Positions 44,027 through 53,743 of a stretch of 64,000 nt of DNA are shown here, one piece after another; position 1 is the stretch's first letter, and the number at the start of each line of letters is the position of its first letter. The stretch covers positions 30,777 to 94,776 of the forward strand of contig JAFSGB010000026.1 in NCBI GenBank assembly GCA_017434895.1, read 5' to 3'. Below the pieces are notes generated by a model, which was not told where the DNA came from, did not search any database, and saw only the letters and a program-made list of their open reading frames with translations. Both the position numbers and the translations under genes were made by a program. The stretch comes from Clostridia bacterium (GTDB lineage: Bacteria; Bacillota; Clostridia; Oscillospirales; Acutalibacteraceae).

Positions 44027-46328
44027 TCGGGGTTAATATCGCCGTCAGAACGGTTATATCGTCCTCATGAGCATCAGTTCTGCGACGTTTTGCACCCTTG
44101 CAAATTTTCTCGGCAAGCTCTTGTGCAGAGCCTTCTGTCCAATGCTCAATTTCCTCTCTTATCCAGTCTGTGCCATCATTTACCGCTCCGTCGGACATAA
44201 GCACGACTATATCACCCGATTTGCACCTAATATTTGCCTTATCGAAGGTGATATCCCTTAAAATTCCTGCCGGAAGCGAGGTGCTTTCGGCTTTTCCTGT
44301 TCTGCCCGAACGTCGAATGATTGTAGGGGCGGCACCTGCCTTATAAAGCTCGGTTTGACCTGTAAAAAGGTCAATACTGGCAACATCAACCGTTGCCAAG
44401 GACTCGTCGGTAGATTTGAAAAGCATTGAGGAATTTAAGAATTTAAGCGAACAGTCATAACCGAATCCGGCTTTTATAAGACGGGTCATTAATCCGCAAG
44501 CCATAGCCCCATCAACTGCAGCACGTCCACCTTTACCCATACCGTCACTTAAAATCATTAAAAAATGACCTTTGCCGTCATTGAAATATTTATAGGCATC
44601 TCCGCACATTTTCGAATCGTTGGCACTGATTTGCTCAACACCGCAATCAACGGTATAAACCGCCTTTTCGCTCAGAGTAATATAAATTTCACCGCCCACC
44701 TCACTAATGGTAGGCACATCAAAATCACGTTCGCACGCAAGCGATACCGTTTTCATTACAAGTCTTTTATTAATAACCAGCTCTTTGGTTTTTTTGAGTT
44801 TAAATTCAAGACTCATTCTGCCGTATTTATCAATTCTACACCCCGCCTCATCAACACGGATATCAAGACTCTTTAGTGCACAAGCAGTATTTTCGGCAGT
44901 CACACTGTCAAAATATTCGTCATTTTTAAAATCAAGACTAAGGTCGCTTAGCATATCGGAAATTCCGTCAAACTGGTCAGAAACAACCCCTCTTACCTCG
45001 TCTATACGGTTTTCCGCCGCAATTTGTGAAGCGAATTCAGAATATTTTCTAAAGGTGACATTACCTACTTTGGAAGCTCTCAAGCACCTGCCCTTAAATT
45101 CATCGGGTGCAGAATTTTCGGGGCAAGTGTCACCGTTTTTTATTGCCTTTGTCATTTCCATTATTGCATCAACCGTACTGTTTTTACGGTTTTCCCAACA
45201 ATGTACTCTGAGTTTACATCCGGCACATGCCTCCTGCTCGATAGAATATATTACCCGTCCGAAATCAGGTGCATTTATTTTTGAAAGCTGGTTCGACACC
45301 TGCTCAACCGTTTCGCTTACATCCCTTAATGCATTAGATGCCATTTCAAGCCGCATTGTAAGTGTTTTTTTAATTCCCTGAGCCGAAGCAAGTCTTGGTG
45401 TAGCAGAAAATATTTTCCCAAATGCAACACCTACATTTCTGGGCATTACAAAAAACATAACAAGAGCAAGAAATGTTTCTGCTGTGGTTTGAGAAATTAA
45501 AGTAATATCTCCTGTCACTGCAGAGCCTATAAAGCTGAAAATTAACAACACTGCCATTTGGACATATTTCCCAAGCGAGGAGAATATTCCGCACACAAGA
45601 CCCGCAAGAGAAAAAACTACACCTAAACTTCCGGAATTGCCTGTAAGCAGGTAAGAAAAACCCACGGTTGTTCCGCTTATAGCTCCTGCTGTAATTCCGC
45701 CGTATTTAGAGGCAACTAAAATTAAAAACAGTCCAAAAATTTTACCCAGCGAAACACCTATTAAAGTAAAATCAAAAAGTCCCATTATGACAAGGCTTAC
45801 AGTTATTAAAAGGCATGCCAAATCCCTTTGCGAAAGGCTTAAATGTTCGTTCTCAAAGGTATCAAAGGTTTTATTAACGAAATAAGAAGCAATACCACAC
45901 AGCAACGCTTCTGTAATAACGATTAGTATTTCAGCTTGTCCCGTTCCGATAGAAGTCAATCCCGTTAAAAAGCACGCCAGAAAGGAAATTAAAGCACTGA
46001 AAATTGGGTTATTGACTATTTTTTTGTAGTTTGAAAGCAGAAGCTTAATCGAAAGCAGTGCGAATAAAGCTGCAATATACCTAAACCCCGAAACATCTGC
46101 GGCAGGTATGAAATAGCTTACAAATCCGCCAAGCATTGCCGACGGCAAAAATGTCGGTGTTACCCCGCCCAAAAAGGATAGTCCAAACGGAATTAAATTA
46201 TTAAGTATTACTCCTCGCCCGGCCAAAGCTGTTGAAAGTGCAACAAAAAAATGCACACCTACTGCAACGGTTAACTCCTTGATGGTATAATTTTCAACTT
46301 TCGCCATTATCTTTACATTATCTTTCAA
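44019..46328 (-). CDS. spoIIE: Stage II sporulation protein E (SpoIIE serine phosphatase)
   Basis: A 769-residue membrane phosphatase that dephosphorylates SpoIIAA to activate sigma-F in the forespore. About ten transmembrane helices occupy residues 20-310, a central oligomerisation region follows with Cys-rich CAGCKLRVHC, and the C-terminal PP2C domain has SDGMGKGGRA and LMSDGAVND metal sites. The TTG at 46328 is chosen because GGGGTG lies six bases before; the longer TTG at 46358 has no Shine-Dalgarno. Length and layout match SpoIIE. Confidence 0.93.
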   Translation of the reverse strand: MKDNVKIMAKVENYTIKELTVAVGVHFFVALSTALAGRGVILNNLIPFGLSFLGGVTPTFLPSAMLGGFVSYFIPAADVSGFRYIAALFALLSIKLLLSNYKKIVNNPIFSALISFLACFLTGLTSIGTGQAEILIVITEALLCGIASYFVNKTFDTFENEHLSLSQRDLACLLITVSLVIMGLFDFTLIGVSLGKIFGLFLILVASKYGGITAGAISGTTVGFSYLLTGNSGSLGVVFSLAGLVCGIFSSLGKYVQMAVLLIFSFIGSAVTGDITLISQTTAETFLALVMFFVMPRNVGVAFGKIFSATPRLASAQGIKKTLTMRLEMASNALRDVSETVEQVSNQLSKINAPDFGRVIYSIEQEACAGCKLRVHCWENRKNSTVDAIMEMTKAIKNGDTCPENSAPDEFKGRCLRASKVGNVTFRKYSEFASQIAAENRIDEVRGVVSDQFDGISDMLSDLSLDFKNDEYFDSVTAENTACALKSLDIRVDEAGCRIDKYGRMSLEFKLKKTKELVINKRLVMKTVSLACERDFDVPTISEVGGEIYITLSEKAVYTVDCGVEQISANDSKMCGDAYKYFNDGKGHFLMILSDGMGKGGRAAVDGAMACGLMTRLIKAGFGYDCSLKFLNSSMLFKSTDESLATVDVASIDLFTGQTELYKAGAAPTIIRRSGRTGKAESTSLPAGILRDITFDKANIRCKSGDIVVLMSDGAVNDGTDWIREEIEHWTEGSAQELAEKICKGAKRRRTDAHEDDITVLTAILTPTI

Positions 46329-46475
46329 AGCTGTCACCCCATTATTTTCTACTGACAATTATATAATGGTGTACTGCTTATTTTTTGTCACAACTGATAA
46401 GTGAAAGAAATATAAATTTGTAAAAAAAGAATAAATTTTGTTTATTTGTAAAATATGTAAATAGGAGGAATTGAA

Positions 46476-47114
46476 ATGAGATATATTAAAATTATTATTT
46501 CCTTAATTCTTGTTATATGCATATTTTCTTTTGGTGCGGTAGCTCTTTCAAAATTCGGGTCGCAGTCAGCCGAGGTAATAGAAATTCAAACGCGGCTTAA
46601 AAAGTGGGGATACTACAATGGTGAAATTGACGGCATTTTTGGTTCTGCCACAAAAAAAGCGGTAATTAGTTTCCAAAAAAAGAACGGACTTACAGCCGAC
46701 GGAATTGCCGGCAAAAAAACCTTGGCCGCAATGGGGATTAACTCCTCTGATGCAACAAGTAGCTCGTCGGATTACGATTTGCTTGCAAGAATAATATCTG
46801 CCGAAGCTCGTGGAGAACCCTATATTGGACAGGTTGCAGTGGGCGCAGTAGTGTTAAACAGAATTGAGCACCCCTCCTTCCCTGATACAATGTCGGGAGT
46901 AATTTATCAAAAGGGTGCGTTTTCTTGCCTTTCGGACGGTCAGTTTTACGAGCCGATCACTGAAAGTGCCTACCGAGCCGCTACCGATGCTTTAAACGGT
47001 ATGGACCCAAGTGGCGGTGCTATTTATTATTACAACCCTAAAATTGCTACAAGCAAATGGATTTTCAGCCGTCCCGTAATTACTAAAATCGGTGACCATA
47101 CATTTTGTTCTTAA
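46476..47114 (+). CDS. sleB: Spore cortex-lytic enzyme SleB
   Basis: A 212-residue exported lytic transglycosylase. After a signal peptide, residues 27-85 are a peptidoglycan-binding repeat (EIQTRLKKWGYYNGEIDGIFG), and residues 100-212 a hydrolase_2 catalytic domain with the active Glu in RIISAEARGEPYIGQVA. SleB degrades muramic-delta-lactam cortex during germination. GGAGG precedes the ATG. No ypeB neighbour is visible. Confidence 0.9.
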   Translation: MRYIKIIISLILVICIFSFGAVALSKFGSQSAEVIEIQTRLKKWGYYNGEIDGIFGSATKKAVISFQKKNGLTADGIAGKKTLAAMGINSSDATSSSSDYDLLARIISAEARGEPYIGQVAVGAVVLNRIEHPSFPDTMSGVIYQKGAFSCLSDGQFYEPITESAYRAATDALNGMDPSGGAIYYYNPKIATSKWIFSRPVITKIGDHTFCS

Positions 47115-47197
47115 AGGTAATAATTTGCCAATTCGCACTTGACATTTAAGAAAACTTGTGTTAAAATTTCGAAGTTGGATAAAAAGTTTATTCACTT

Positions 47198-47280
47198 GCG
47201 GGTGTGGCGGAATTGGCAGACGCACTAGCCTTAGGAGCTAGCGCATTAGCGTGCAGGTTCAAGTCCTGTCACCCGCACCA
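47198..47280 (+). tRNA. tRNA-Leu (anticodon TAG), CCA encoded
   Basis: 83 bases including CCA. Acceptor GCGGGTG/CACCCGC, anticodon stem CTAGC/GCTAG around loop CTTAGGA (anticodon TAG), long variable arm and T-loop TTCAAGT. A terminator follows within a few bases. Confidence 0.96.
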
Positions 47281-47283
47281 AAA

Positions 47284-47312
47284 AATCTCATTCTTCGGAA
47301 TGAGATTTTTTA
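47284..47312 (+). terminator. Terminator of tRNA-Leu(TAG)
   Basis: Stem AATCTCATTC/GAATGAGATT with a TTCG loop and a T-run. Confidence 0.9.
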
Positions 47313-47330
47313 TCCGTTGCGAGAGCAATG

Positions 47331-47420
47331 GTATATCATCGCCGTAAGGCGTATATCATCACGCATCAGCGTGCATCTCATCAGCCGTAGGCTGTATTTT
47401 CTTTCGCAATGATGAGATAC
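47331..47420. repeat. Cluster of short hairpins in a TATCATC-type repeat
   Basis: Consecutive hairpins CGCC-GTAA-GGCG, CACGC-ATCA-GCGTG and CAGCC-GTA-GGCTG are linked by GTATATCATC or GCATCTCATC, and the run ends with the inverted form GATGAGATAC. It lies just after the tRNA terminator. Confidence 0.65.
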
Positions 47421-47459
47421 ATCGGCTTTTCCCTATTTCGACATCCACATAGTCATTAT
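47421..47459 (+). repeat. Remnant of the MITE-like element (right end)
   Basis: ATCGGCTTT followed by CCCTATTTCGACATCCACAT and AGTCATTAT reproduces the right end of copies A and B, with the middle deleted. Confidence 0.75.
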
Positions 47460-47510
47460 AACATTTTCACGGTACTCTGTGCAAAGGTGTCGGTGGACTC
47501 TGGAACTTAT

Positions 47511-47547
47511 AAAAATATACCCCACGAAAATCGTGGGGTATATTTTT
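47511..47547 (-). terminator. Terminator of the giant surface-protein gene
   Basis: Stem AATATACCCCACGA/TCGTGGGGTATATT with A/T-runs on both sides, just beyond the minus-strand stop. Confidence 0.88.
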
Positions 47548-47556
47548 TAGGGATAT

Positions 47557-50500
47557 TTAGCCCTGTTTTCTCTTTTCCTTCCTGCCGTAAAGCGTTGTAC
47601 CAATAATTCCGCCACCACTTACGAACAGAAGCGCAAACCAAAGGTGAAGGTTAGTATTATCGCCGGTCTTAGGACTGTCGGGATACTCAGGTTCCGGTTT
47701 CGGTTCTGGCGCCGGCTGTGTCTTAGGCTCATAAACGTTCTTGAAGGAAGCGGTTATCGCCTCTGCTATCTCACCGTTCTGCATAATCTCAGCTCTAAGC
47801 ATACCGTCTTCACTTAAAGTTATCTTAACGCTCGCAGTTGCTTCGCTCTCGTCATAGGCCATACCCTCTATTGCGGTATTGATTTCGGTAAGCTTGTAGT
47901 TATACGTCTTATCTTTATCCGTAAGGGTGTATTCTAAAACGAAGTTGGCGTTGCCATCGGTATCGGTTGTCAAAATCTGCTCATCAATATTATCACCTGT
48001 GAGCTTAAACTTAAATCCATCAAGCCCCATCGCCTTATCGGTTTTATTTTCAAGCAGTTTATTAACGTTTACCGTAACAGAAACATTTTCGGGGTTGTTA
48101 ACGTTGGTAAATTTGATTTCGTTAACCGATGTGTCATCAACCATTATAATTTTGGTTGCCTTCAACCGACCGTTGCCATCATCTGTTACTTTATAACCAA
48201 TGGCATATATCGTGTTGTCATAGCTTATATGGCTATGATGGGTGTTAACTTCCTTTACCTCATAATGATATATACCTGCCGTTTCAAAAGTGATTGAAAA
48301 ATCAAACTTGCCGTCTGCACCGTTCTTTGCTACCTCGATGATTTCGCCCGACAATACGCTGATAAGCGCAAAATCAAATTCACCATCGGTAAGCTTCTTG
48401 TTTTGGAGAATTTTCAATCCTTCTAAGGTATCGGTTGCAGGAGCAGGGGTATAGGTGTTATTGAACACTATTTCGCTGACATCGCTCTCTTTTGAAAAGA
48501 CCGCAGTATCGGCATGAAGCTGTCCTAAACCATCATCGGTTACGGTAATTACTACCTCGTACACGCTTTCATCATAGGTTACACCCGAAACATTACCAGG
48601 CTTTTCGGATACCCAGTATACATAGGTGCCTGCTTTTTCAAACTCAATGGGAGCAAACTCTATCTTTTCGCCGATATTTTCAACCGTCTGCAGAACCGAG
48701 TTTTTATCTCTGAGCTGGAACATAAAGTTATCACTATCACGAAGTTCTCTTCCCGCGAGATGCTTAGTTGCGGTAATTGTATATTTTGCCGGTGCAGGTT
48801 TGTAAACGTTGAGGAAATCTGCTCCGCCTACAGAATTACCGTTTTTATTATAATAAACAGTTGACCACTCAATGTATTTAGTTCCATCTTGAACTACTTT
48901 AGAAACAACCTTGTATTCCTCTTTGGAATAGGAAATACCGTTTTTACCATCGTCAACTTCAACGATATAAAACACATAATCTTTAGCCGCATCTACGGTT
49001 ATTTCATCAAACATAACCGTTCCGTCTGCCGCATTTGATTTTGTTTGCAAAACATTACGGTTTTCATCAAGCAGTTGGAACTGGAACTCGTCAGCATTCA
49101 GTTCACGGCCTGACAATATTTTAACTGCATCAAGCCAAAGCTTACCCGACTCAGGTGTGCAGCGGTTGGTAAACTTGATGGTATCGGTATACGGAGTTCC
49201 GCCCAGAGAAACGTCCACAGTCGCTTTTGTTGTGCCATCATAGTTGTCAGAAATTTTCACCGTCACATCGTAAACGGTTGTATCGTAGGTTATACCGTGG
49301 ATGCCGTTGTTGATTTCTTTAAGTTCATAATGGAAGGTCTTACCTGCGGCATCGGGAGTATAATTAATGGTAAATGTTGCTTTTCCCGAAGCATCGGTAA
49401 CAGAGGATTCAATCACGTTATCATTTTCGTCATATAAACCGAACTTGAAACCATTTAAAGTATGGTTTCCACCTGCTGCATCCATTAGTTTTTGAACATC
49501 AAGATTAACCGTTGCACCCTTAATTGCCTCATAGGAATTGTTAAAACGGGTTGCAGTAACGGTATATCCGTTTGTACTGTTGCCTGTTACTACAGTATTC
49601 ATAACGTTTTCTACCGATACAATTTCAAGCTTTCCGTCCATATCGGCATCGGCAACATTTACTGTAAACTGACGCTCTACCGTATCATAGGTTATTCCGT
49701 TTTCAACCGAAACCGATTTTTCAGTAAGAAGATAACGGTATCTACCAGGAACGGTATAGGTTTCAAAAGAAAGGTCTATATTAACATTTGCATTCTGCAT
49801 CGTTGCAGACACGTTCTTTACAGTGGTTCCTGAAACATCTGTGGGATTAAATCGAACAAGTGTGAAATTAAAGGTTTCGCCTGGGAGCCAATCTCTACCG
49901 GAAAGATTTTTAGAGAGGACAAGACCCATATTAGGGCTTACGGGCTCAGGCTCATAAACGTTTACAAGGTTTGCAACCGATGCGGTGGTTGTTATAACAC
50001 CCGATAGATTAACAGCGGACGTGGTCTGTGTAAAGCCTTGGGGAATATTCTGTTCGGTTACCGTATAAGCCGCATTTTCGGGTAAGCCCCCAAGCATTAC
50101 CGATTCGCCGTCTTTGATGGTTATAACAGCCTCACCTTGAGCAGTGGTCGTATTCTTTGTTTTTCCATCAGAAGTTGTTATCTCATATTCATAGTTTGCT
50201 AGGGGTTCGCCGCCGTTTGTAAATTTAACAAGAGCATTAAATGCGATATTATCGGGAACGGTATAAGCTGTGCCATAGGGGTGGCGTACGGTTTTTGTTA
50301 TTGAAAGCGCTCCCTTATCGGCAAAACCGTTCACAAAGCTAATATCGTCAATCTCGTATTCGGTAACGGTTCCATTTGCCGACTTGCTCGCCAAAACTGC
50401 ACCATTTACACTAACCTCTTTAACGGCGTAAACATAATCTTCAACAATTTCGTTAACCGTGTAGGTTGTTCCTGCCGGTAAGCCGGTTATCCACATGGTT

Positions 50501-53136
50501 TCGCCCGCCTTAATTTCAAAGGTCAGCTTGTTGCCCGTCTGTACCGCCAAAGTGCCTTCTGTACCACTTGATTCATCGAGTTTGGAACGCATATACGGAT
50601 AACTTGTAGCAGTTGCAGTAGAGGAAAGTGTAACTTCAAACTTGAAGGTGTCGTCGGTGATTATTCCTTCTTCCATAACCTTGGATACGCGTATTCCGGT
50701 TTCAGGCGTTAAAGAGATTCTGCCGTTGTTGCCGAGTTTAACCGTTGCTGTAGAAGTACCGCTTTCTATAGTTATAAAAGGCTTATGCGAGAACATAATT
50801 GAGTTTGTTTTGTTTTCGCTCTTTGTAACGATGGCGGTGGGATAAATTAAACGATATACAGTACCCTGCTTAATGAACCACTGTCCGTTATCATATATCC
50901 TGTTTTCAGCACCGATAGATATATCGGAGATTTTATCATACTCCTTCGCTACTTTCGACTGACCTTCAGTGAAATAGTACCTTACATGATAATACTCGTT
51001 AACGGTAGTATCAAAAACGTGGTTGCGGTCGGTAAGAAGGTTATAGCCTGTAGCCGTCTTGATATAAATGGGTGTATCTTCAGTATAGTAATATCTTTCA
51101 TTTTGGGTGTTGGGAACGAAGTGCGAGAATGTCGCAATGTGGTCTTCGTGCTCTGCTGCTGATCTGTCAAAGTAGTTGGACCAGAATACATAATTATCCC
51201 CGCTCACATGTTTTTGGGAATCGGTATCTGCCGCCATAACATCTGCAACATTATACTTATTTATAACAGCATTGTTTAGACCTACTTCATACACAAGGCG
51301 AACGGGAGTATTACGCTCAACCGTAAGCGACTGCATATCTGCAGTATGAATATCGGTTCCGTTTAATGTTACCTTATAGGTTACCATCGGCATAAGCGAT
51401 GCGGGTACGCGCCACATAACGGTCTGTTCACCCGTTGCTATCTCGGTGCGGACCATAACCGACATAAACATCATATCGCTCTCGTTTACAGCATTGGCAT
51501 TAACCGTACCTAAGAAACCATAGGACTTGTTTTTGTAAACGGCGCCTGCAGGGGCTGTGGTAGTGCCTTCGTTGTAGAAGCCGGCATATGAGCCATCGGC
51601 TTTCTGATACCAACCGATATAATTACTGTAAACACTGTCCGATGTGTAGCTTAGCTGTCCTGCCTCATAGGCATTGGATATAAGCTCAAATGCTGCGCCG
51701 TTATCGGAAATACCAAGACGCTCCTTAACCGAATCTTTAAAAGCAAAACCAAAAGCAGTGGGATTTTCGATTGTTCCAAGATCGGTTGCATTTATTTTCT
51801 TGGCAAGCGCCGCGCCTGTGAAGTAATCCTGCCCGTGAACTATACCGTCAAGAGCCTTGAACTCCATATATTCGCCCAGTTTATCCTCAAAGGTAAGGTA
51901 TCCGTCAAAATCGGCGTCAACGCCGTTTATATGGGTTGCATAGTAACGCGACTGTATGATTATTTCCTGAATAATCTCATTAAACGCGTTGTTTAAGTTG
52001 CCTGCAGATGCGCTGAAATATTTGTCAACATATTTCAAAGTTGTAACTTCGGCTATCTTTCGAACCGATAAATCGCCTGCAACAACAGTGTTGCCGTTAG
52101 TTGCTTGCTCGTAAGAGGATGCATAGCCTGCAAAGGGGCTGGTCATATTATCGGTATCAAGAACGTTGGGTGCATGATTGCTTGATGAGGAGATACCATA
52201 GCCCAAGGTATAGAACAATGCGGGACGGTCATAGTGTGCTGCCACCTGGTTTTTGGCATAAGCCGCCGTAAGCATCGTTAAGAAAGTCGTTCTGTTTGAC
52301 TCCCTAATGGTTCCGTTGTCTTTGGCGCTGTTGGTTGCATTTGTGAAGTTGCTCGCCGAAAGACTGGGGTCACCGTCGGTCATAAGAACAAATATCGGCA
52401 TACGGCTTGTTCCGCCCTGAATCTGGCCACTCTCAACAGTTGTATCTGCAGCTAAAAATTCTTGCATAGCAAGGAATATACCGCCCTGCGTATAGGTGCC
52501 GCTTGCTTCGGCTACTGAGCCGGAAACAGTAGCTCCCGCACTGTTTTTAACACCTGACGCGATGCTGATTGTATTGTTCCCATAACTTGTAAATGTAAGG
52601 TAATCGCCCGCCGAATTAGGAGTATAACGGTCAAGTTCCATAAGCATTTTTGCGGTTCCGTTATACACAACAACGCCGATACGATTGTGGTTCCCAAGAT
52701 TATTAAGTTTCTTAATAGCTTCGTTGGTAGCGTTCGTAACATCACGCAGGTCGGACGTTGTCATACTGCTCGAAGCATCCAGTACGAAAAATGTATCGGT
52801 AGGAATGGCAGAAAACCCTACAATTTCCTTATTGGAGGCAATAGCCGAAAGTGCAACTAGAAAATTGTTATCGCTATCTTTCATTGTGACATCCGAATGA
52901 AGCAAGTTCGGGTCGGTTACAACCGATTTATCGGTCCATACAGCCCCGGCGGAATACGTATTTATCGGAGCAGTGCCGTTGTAAAACAGATTTTCATAGT
53001 AATTGAGCGTTTGCTCATCAACCACTCTGTTTTCTGTTTCCGCCGGAGCTGCCATTGCTGAAAGCGGAAAACAGGACATAATAAACGTAACACAAAGAAT
53101 CACGCTTAGTAATTTTTTAGAAAAATTGGTTTTCAT
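47557..53136 (-). CDS. Giant cell-wall-anchored protein with vWA domain and pilin-type (Spy0128/FctA) repeats
   Basis: A 1859-residue surface protein. The signal peptide covers residues 1-30. A von Willebrand A domain (about 105-400) has the MIDAS motif DASSS in FFVLDASSSMTTSD. SpaA/Cna-B-like beta domains follow (about 830-1060). About six FctA-type isopeptide-domain repeats lie from 1070 to 1810 (for example LSKNLSGRDWLPGETFNF and ATKHLAGRELRDSDNFMF). The C-terminus is a sorting signal: SPKTGDN, a hydrophobic span and RKEKRKQG. The motif SPKTG replaces LPXTG. No sortase is in the window. It resembles streptococcal-type tip or shaft adhesins. Confidence 0.88.
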   Translation of the reverse strand: MKTNFSKKLLSVILCVTFIMSCFPLSAMAAPAETENRVVDEQTLNYYENLFYNGTAPINTYSAGAVWTDKSVVTDPNLLHSDVTMKDSDNNFLVALSAIASNKEIVGFSAIPTDTFFVLDASSSMTTSDLRDVTNATNEAIKKLNNLGNHNRIGVVVYNGTAKMLMELDRYTPNSAGDYLTFTSYGNNTISIASGVKNSAGATVSGSVAEASGTYTQGGIFLAMQEFLAADTTVESGQIQGGTSRMPIFVLMTDGDPSLSASNFTNATNSAKDNGTIRESNRTTFLTMLTAAYAKNQVAAHYDRPALFYTLGYGISSSSNHAPNVLDTDNMTSPFAGYASSYEQATNGNTVVAGDLSVRKIAEVTTLKYVDKYFSASAGNLNNAFNEIIQEIIIQSRYYATHINGVDADFDGYLTFEDKLGEYMEFKALDGIVHGQDYFTGAALAKKINATDLGTIENPTAFGFAFKDSVKERLGISDNGAAFELISNAYEAGQLSYTSDSVYSNYIGWYQKADGSYAGFYNEGTTTAPAGAVYKNKSYGFLGTVNANAVNESDMMFMSVMVRTEIATGEQTVMWRVPASLMPMVTYKVTLNGTDIHTADMQSLTVERNTPVRLVYEVGLNNAVINKYNVADVMAADTDSQKHVSGDNYVFWSNYFDRSAAEHEDHIATFSHFVPNTQNERYYYTEDTPIYIKTATGYNLLTDRNHVFDTTVNEYYHVRYYFTEGQSKVAKEYDKISDISIGAENRIYDNGQWFIKQGTVYRLIYPTAIVTKSENKTNSIMFSHKPFITIESGTSTATVKLGNNGRISLTPETGIRVSKVMEEGIITDDTFKFEVTLSSTATATSYPYMRSKLDESSGTEGTLAVQTGNKLTFEIKAGETMWITGLPAGTTYTVNEIVEDYVYAVKEVSVNGAVLASKSANGTVTEYEIDDISFVNGFADKGALSITKTVRHPYGTAYTVPDNIAFNALVKFTNGGEPLANYEYEITTSDGKTKNTTTAQGEAVITIKDGESVMLGGLPENAAYTVTEQNIPQGFTQTTSAVNLSGVITTTASVANLVNVYEPEPVSPNMGLVLSKNLSGRDWLPGETFNFTLVRFNPTDVSGTTVKNVSATMQNANVNIDLSFETYTVPGRYRYLLTEKSVSVENGITYDTVERQFTVNVADADMDGKLEIVSVENVMNTVVTGNSTNGYTVTATRFNNSYEAIKGATVNLDVQKLMDAAGGNHTLNGFKFGLYDENDNVIESSVTDASGKATFTINYTPDAAGKTFHYELKEINNGIHGITYDTTVYDVTVKISDNYDGTTKATVDVSLGGTPYTDTIKFTNRCTPESGKLWLDAVKILSGRELNADEFQFQLLDENRNVLQTKSNAADGTVMFDEITVDAAKDYVFYIVEVDDGKNGISYSKEEYKVVSKVVQDGTKYIEWSTVYYNKNGNSVGGADFLNVYKPAPAKYTITATKHLAGRELRDSDNFMFQLRDKNSVLQTVENIGEKIEFAPIEFEKAGTYVYWVSEKPGNVSGVTYDESVYEVVITVTDDGLGQLHADTAVFSKESDVSEIVFNNTYTPAPATDTLEGLKILQNKKLTDGEFDFALISVLSGEIIEVAKNGADGKFDFSITFETAGIYHYEVKEVNTHHSHISYDNTIYAIGYKVTDDGNGRLKATKIIMVDDTSVNEIKFTNVNNPENVSVTVNVNKLLENKTDKAMGLDGFKFKLTGDNIDEQILTTDTDGNANFVLEYTLTDKDKTYNYKLTEINTAIEGMAYDESEATASVKITLSEDGMLRAEIMQNGEIAEAITASFKNVYEPKTQPAPEPKPEPEYPDSPKTGDNTNLHLWFALLFVSGGGIIGTTLYGRKEKRKQG

Positions 53137-53229
53137 ATCTTCTCCTCCTAATATAATTTTATAGTTAATATAATGGTCTTTATTAGCAATTTGAACGGTC
53201 GCATTCTATCCATTTTCCGAAACCGTCCT

Positions 53230-53586
53230 TTATTTGCTTTCTCGTTTTTTACGAGGGCAAATACATAGACCAAACAATTCTTGGAATTTTTGAAAAAAAA
53301 CACAATCGGAACAGCTACTATCTTCATCGTTTTTTCCGTTGTAGAATTCACATATATTTTGCATTGCTGTGGTTATGGGAATTCCTTCAGCCGTGTAATG
53401 CGGTTCTTTGATGAAATCCGGATAAATTGGTGTTGGATCATTAAACGGACTTTCTCGTTCAAAATTTTCATAATAGCCATACAACAATCTAAATGTTTTA
53501 TCGGAGATAGTAACTTCCTTATATAAGTCCCCCTCTTTGGGAGTATGTGATTGTTGCTCGTCTTGTAATATAATTTTTTCTAACAT
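53230..53586 (-). CDS. Hypothetical protein, Cys-rich C-terminus
   Basis: A 118-residue soluble protein of a type seen in mobile or accessory regions of gut Clostridia (from memory). The core is VTISDKTFRLLYGYYENFE, then PIYPDFIKEPHY. The last third has four to five cysteines (CEFYN, CSDCVFF, FGLCICP), suggesting a metal-binding or zinc-ribbon end. It lies between the giant surface-protein gene and the LuxR-type regulator. No function can be assigned. Confidence 0.6.
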   Translation of the reverse strand: MLEKIILQDEQQSHTPKEGDLYKEVTISDKTFRLLYGYYENFERESPFNDPTPIYPDFIKEPHYTAEGIPITTAMQNICEFYNGKNDEDSSCSDCVFFQKFQELFGLCICPRKKRESK

Positions 53587-53743
53587 ACAATCTCCTTTCT
53601 GTTTGAAGGCAAAAAGAAAAACATCTGCCGTACTATTTTATGACAATAGTATAGCAGATATTTTTTTAGTTAGATATCTCCGAAACGAAATTTTTTGGTC
53701 ATATTTTTTAAGGGTTTACATGTCCTTTTTTAACAAAAAATGG

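Noticed and set aside
47198-47280. Phage or ICE attachment site in tRNA-Leu(TAG)
   Set aside because: No integrase and no second copy of the tRNA 3' end were seen downstream; only repeat scars are present.
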